Assembly (NCBI GenBank): GCA_035274465.1
Contig: DATEOF010000286.1
Coordinates: 62,001-126,000, forward strand
Source of the DNA: JADGRF01 sp035274465
Lineage (GTDB): Bacteria; Myxococcota_A; Polyangia; Polyangiales; JAFGIB01
Direction: 5' to 3'
DNA: 64,000 nt
Shown here: in pieces, positions 62,244 to 64,000 of the stretch
Layout of the letters: every line of letters starts with the position of its first letter
How positions within the stretch are numbered: the first letter of the stretch is position 1
Translations under genes and position numbers: made by a program
The notes under the pieces: generated by a model
Told to the model about the DNA's origin: nothing
Database searches by the model: none
Seen by the model: the letters and a program-made list of their open reading frames with translations, nothing else

Positions 62244-63419
62244 ATGCAACGCGGTACCCGACCCCCAGCGCAGCCCCCTACCGACGCGGGCCAGCGTCCG
62301 CCTGCCGTGCGGCGCACGCTCACCGCACCGCCGCGAAGCCCGGCGAGTGAACATCCGCCGACGCACTCGACGATGCGTCCGACGGCGGAGCTTTCGGGTG
62401 AGGCTTGGGGCGAGCAAGCGCAAGTGCCGGCGTCACGCACGATTCCGCGTCCGACTACTGGTGCGCGTACCATCCAGCGCAGCAGCCCCGATCGCACGCA
62501 GCCGATGCCGTCGCGTTTGCCGAGTCCACGAACCCAGCCGCCATCAGCTGCACGCACCGCTCCGCCGTCGTCGTCCTATCGCAGCCCGCGCACCGCGCCC
62601 CCGGCGCCCAAGCAGAACGACGCCGAGCTCGAGGCCATGGGCCAACAGATCCTCGAGCTGACGGAGCGCCTGCGCGCAGGTGACGAGCGCTCGGCGTATC
62701 TGGAGCAGCAGCTCAACCACATGACGCACATGGCGAACGCCGCCGCAGCAGCGGCCACCGCGGCCCCCCCCGTGCTGCCCGTGTCCGAGGATTTCGGCCG
62801 TCCGCGGGCCGCGAACAACAGCTGGATCCCGTGGACCGCGTTCGGGCTGCTGGGTGCGTTGATGGCGGCCGCGTACGTGTTCGGCTATTCGCCGATGCGC
62901 GCCAGCTTCGAGGAGCAGGTCAAGCAGAACGCGCTGCAAGCTTCGCAGAGCGCACAGGCCCTGACCAGCTTGCGCTCCACCTTCAATGAAGAGCGTCAGC
63001 GTTTCGAGTCGCAGCTGGCAGCGGCACAAGCCGCCGCGACCGCCGCGACCGCCGCTCCGGCCGAGCCGGCCGCCGCTCCGACGCGTTCGCGTTCATCCAG
63101 CGCCGCGAGCGACGAAGACGAAGACGACAGCAGCAGTCACTCGCGCATGACACCCGAGGAGCGCGAGGCCAAGAAGGCAGAGCGCAAAGCCGCGTACGAG
63201 GCGAAGAAGGCCGAGCGCCTGGCAAAGCGCGAAGAGAAGAGGGCGGCAGCCCTGGAGCGTAAGGCTGCGCGCGAAGAATCCTCGGCGTCCAAGAAGCACG
63301 CCTCATCGTCGGACGACGACGAGGGCGCGACCATGCCGGCGTCGCGCGCCAAGCCCGCGAGCAAGCCCAGCTCTTCCGACGACGGCAACGATCCGCTTCA
63401 GGGCCTCGACGGGCTCTGA
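62244..63419 (+). CDS. Low-complexity single-pass membrane protein with charged helical tail (391 aa)
   Basis: The family is not recognised. Residues 1-125 are Pro/Arg/Ser/Thr-rich and disordered, then comes a short coiled-coil-like segment (128-160). One transmembrane helix lies at about 194-215 ('WIPWTAFGLLGALMAAAYVF'). After it are an Ala/Gln helix (225-280), an acidic Ser/Asp stretch, and a highly charged Lys/Glu/Ala helix (300-345). The tail is rich in Ser/Asp ('SSDDDEG', 'SSSDDGNDP'). A basic, disordered N-terminus in the cytoplasm and a long helix outside is the simplest topology. The stop directly abuts the convergent gene with no gap. Confidence 0.7.
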   Translation: MQRGTRPPAQPPTDAGQRPPAVRRTLTAPPRSPASEHPPTHSTMRPTAELSGEAWGEQAQVPASRTIPRPTTGARTIQRSSPDRTQPMPSRLPSPRTQPPSAARTAPPSSSYRSPRTAPPAPKQNDAELEAMGQQILELTERLRAGDERSAYLEQQLNHMTHMANAAAAAATAAPPVLPVSEDFGRPRAANNSWIPWTAFGLLGALMAAAYVFGYSPMRASFEEQVKQNALQASQSAQALTSLRSTFNEERQRFESQLAAAQAAATAATAAPAEPAAAPTRSRSSSAASDEDEDDSSSHSRMTPEEREAKKAERKAAYEAKKAERLAKREEKRAAALERKAAREESSASKKHASSSDDDEGATMPASRAKPASKPSSSDDGNDPLQGLDGL

Positions 63420-64000
63420 TCACAGCTGGAAGAACGCGCGAATCTTGTCCAACAGATCGCGTTCGTTCGCTTCCACCAGGCGTTTGTGGTTTGCCAGCTG
63501 CTCGCGGCTGGACATGAGGCCCACGCGGCGCTCGGCGAGTTGAGTCGCCATCTTGGCTGCGAGGTCCGGGCGGCGCTCGAGCAGCTTGCGGAAGCCGTCG
63601 GCATGCAGCCGATAGCACTCGACTTCGGTGATCGCCACCGTCGTGGCACTGCGCGGCTCGCCGGTCAGCAGGCTCATCTCACCGAAGCACTCGCCGGGCC
63701 CGAGCTCCGCTACCACCTTGTCTTGCGTGCCCTGGTGCGTACGCACGCTGACCTTGCCCTTGATGATCATGTACAGGTGGTGGGCTTCCGCGCCTTCTCG
63801 CGTCAACACTTCGCCTTTGGCAAACGGCGCGCGCTGCAGCCAGTCGACCAGCTCGCTGCGTTCTTGATCCGAAAGGTCGCGTAGCAACGCGATCTCCGAG
63901 AGCGCGGCGACGCGCCGCTGGCGTTCGCTGTCTTGCTTGTACTGCCTGCGTTCCTTGGAGTCTTCGGTCAAGAACACGGCGTGCGCCGGGATGGCGAGCG
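63420..64000 (-). CDS. Cyclic nucleotide-binding domain protein, possibly the C-terminus of an MscS-type channel (5' end outside window)
   Basis: The visible 193 residues contain a cNMP-binding beta-roll ('GECFGEMSLLTGEPRSATTV') of the CAP/Crp family, with Gly and Arg of the phosphate-binding cassette in place. A C-terminal helical part follows ('HKRLVEANERDLLDKIRAF'). The frame has no stop up to the window edge: 'LAIPAHAVFLTEDSKERR' continues upstream of a possible GTG at 63977, so the gene extends beyond the window. The pattern of a short strand, then 'ERRQYKQDSERQRR', then the cNMP domain recalls mechanosensitive channels fused to cNMP-binding domains, but no membrane part is visible here. 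Confidence 0.75.
   Translation of the reverse strand, partial: LAIPAHAVFLTEDSKERRQYKQDSERQRRVAALSEIALLRDLSDQERSELVDWLQRAPFAKGEVLTREGAEAHHLYMIIKGKVSVRTHQGTQDKVVAELGPGECFGEMSLLTGEPRSATTVAITEVECYRLHADGFRKLLERRPDLAAKMATQLAERRVGLMSSREQLANHKRLVEANERDLLDKIRAFFQL

Overview
This window looks like a chromosomal segment from a large-genome, high-GC member of the Myxococcota (Polyangiales/Nannocystales-like). The reasons are the strongly GC-biased third codon positions, the many secreted lipoproteins carrying Ala/Gly/Pro/Ser linkers and Cys-rich tails, the FG-GAP proteins with N-terminal Ig-like parts, and two giant Ser/Thr kinases fused to an ATPase, a helical region and a GAF-like region. The assignment is inferred from gene content; there is no rRNA or other marker here. 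I see no tRNA or rRNA gene, CRISPR array, transposase, integrase or prophage gene.

Layout. 1-4617: end of a GlgX-like debranching enzyme, then treY and treZ with coupled starts, a glycogen-to-trehalose route. 4680-13203: accessory surface and lipid genes (DUF1554-like lipoprotein, Cys-rich lipoproteins, SGNH hydrolase, S9 dipeptidyl peptidase, fatty acid desaturase), a likely 42-aa small protein, and a CheX-like protein. 13198-19786: TauD-type dioxygenase plus D-aminoacylase-type amidohydrolase, a membrane protein, and a GH172/DUF2961 lipoprotein. 19878-22649: a lipoprotein with two VWC-like Cys repeats, a LOG family protein, and a LysR regulator divergent from an orphan SdhC-type cytochrome b. 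22654-27992: FG-GAP lipoprotein, polytopic TPR membrane protein, Tat-exported carboxylesterase.

28195-37592 is the most system-like block. Five minus-strand genes are joined by 4-nt overlaps or an 11-nt gap. In transcription order they encode a DUF1549/DUF1553-like protein with a CxxCH motif, a small lipoprotein, a Tat-exported DUF1501 protein, a propeller-like lipoprotein ending in a single c-type heme domain, and a 1241-aa Ig/FG-GAP lipoprotein. DUF1549/DUF1553 and DUF1501 proteins are a known neighbour pair, best studied in Planctomycetes. The three added lipoproteins suggest a cell-surface redox assembly of unknown substrate.

37718-47138: two divergent paralogous giant Ser/Thr kinases flank a CrtC/tocopherol-cyclase-like gene. 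47251-50630: a YfhO-like membrane protein and a methyltransferase. 50634-52912: a coupled pair of acyl-CoA dehydrogenases, one lacking the usual catalytic Glu motif. 53041-64000: a beta-lactamase-fold lipoprotein with a TPR-like tail, a secreted protein, an O-methyltransferase with an amidase, a metallophosphoesterase with a Cys-rich lipoprotein, an alpha/beta hydrolase with endonuclease III, a low-complexity membrane protein, and the C-terminal part of a cyclic-nucleotide-binding protein cut by the window end.

Most convergent gene pairs are separated by a few bases, by a stem-loop, or overlap. Start sites were chosen from Shine-Dalgarno matches, overlaps and signal peptides. Several genes use GTG or TTG.
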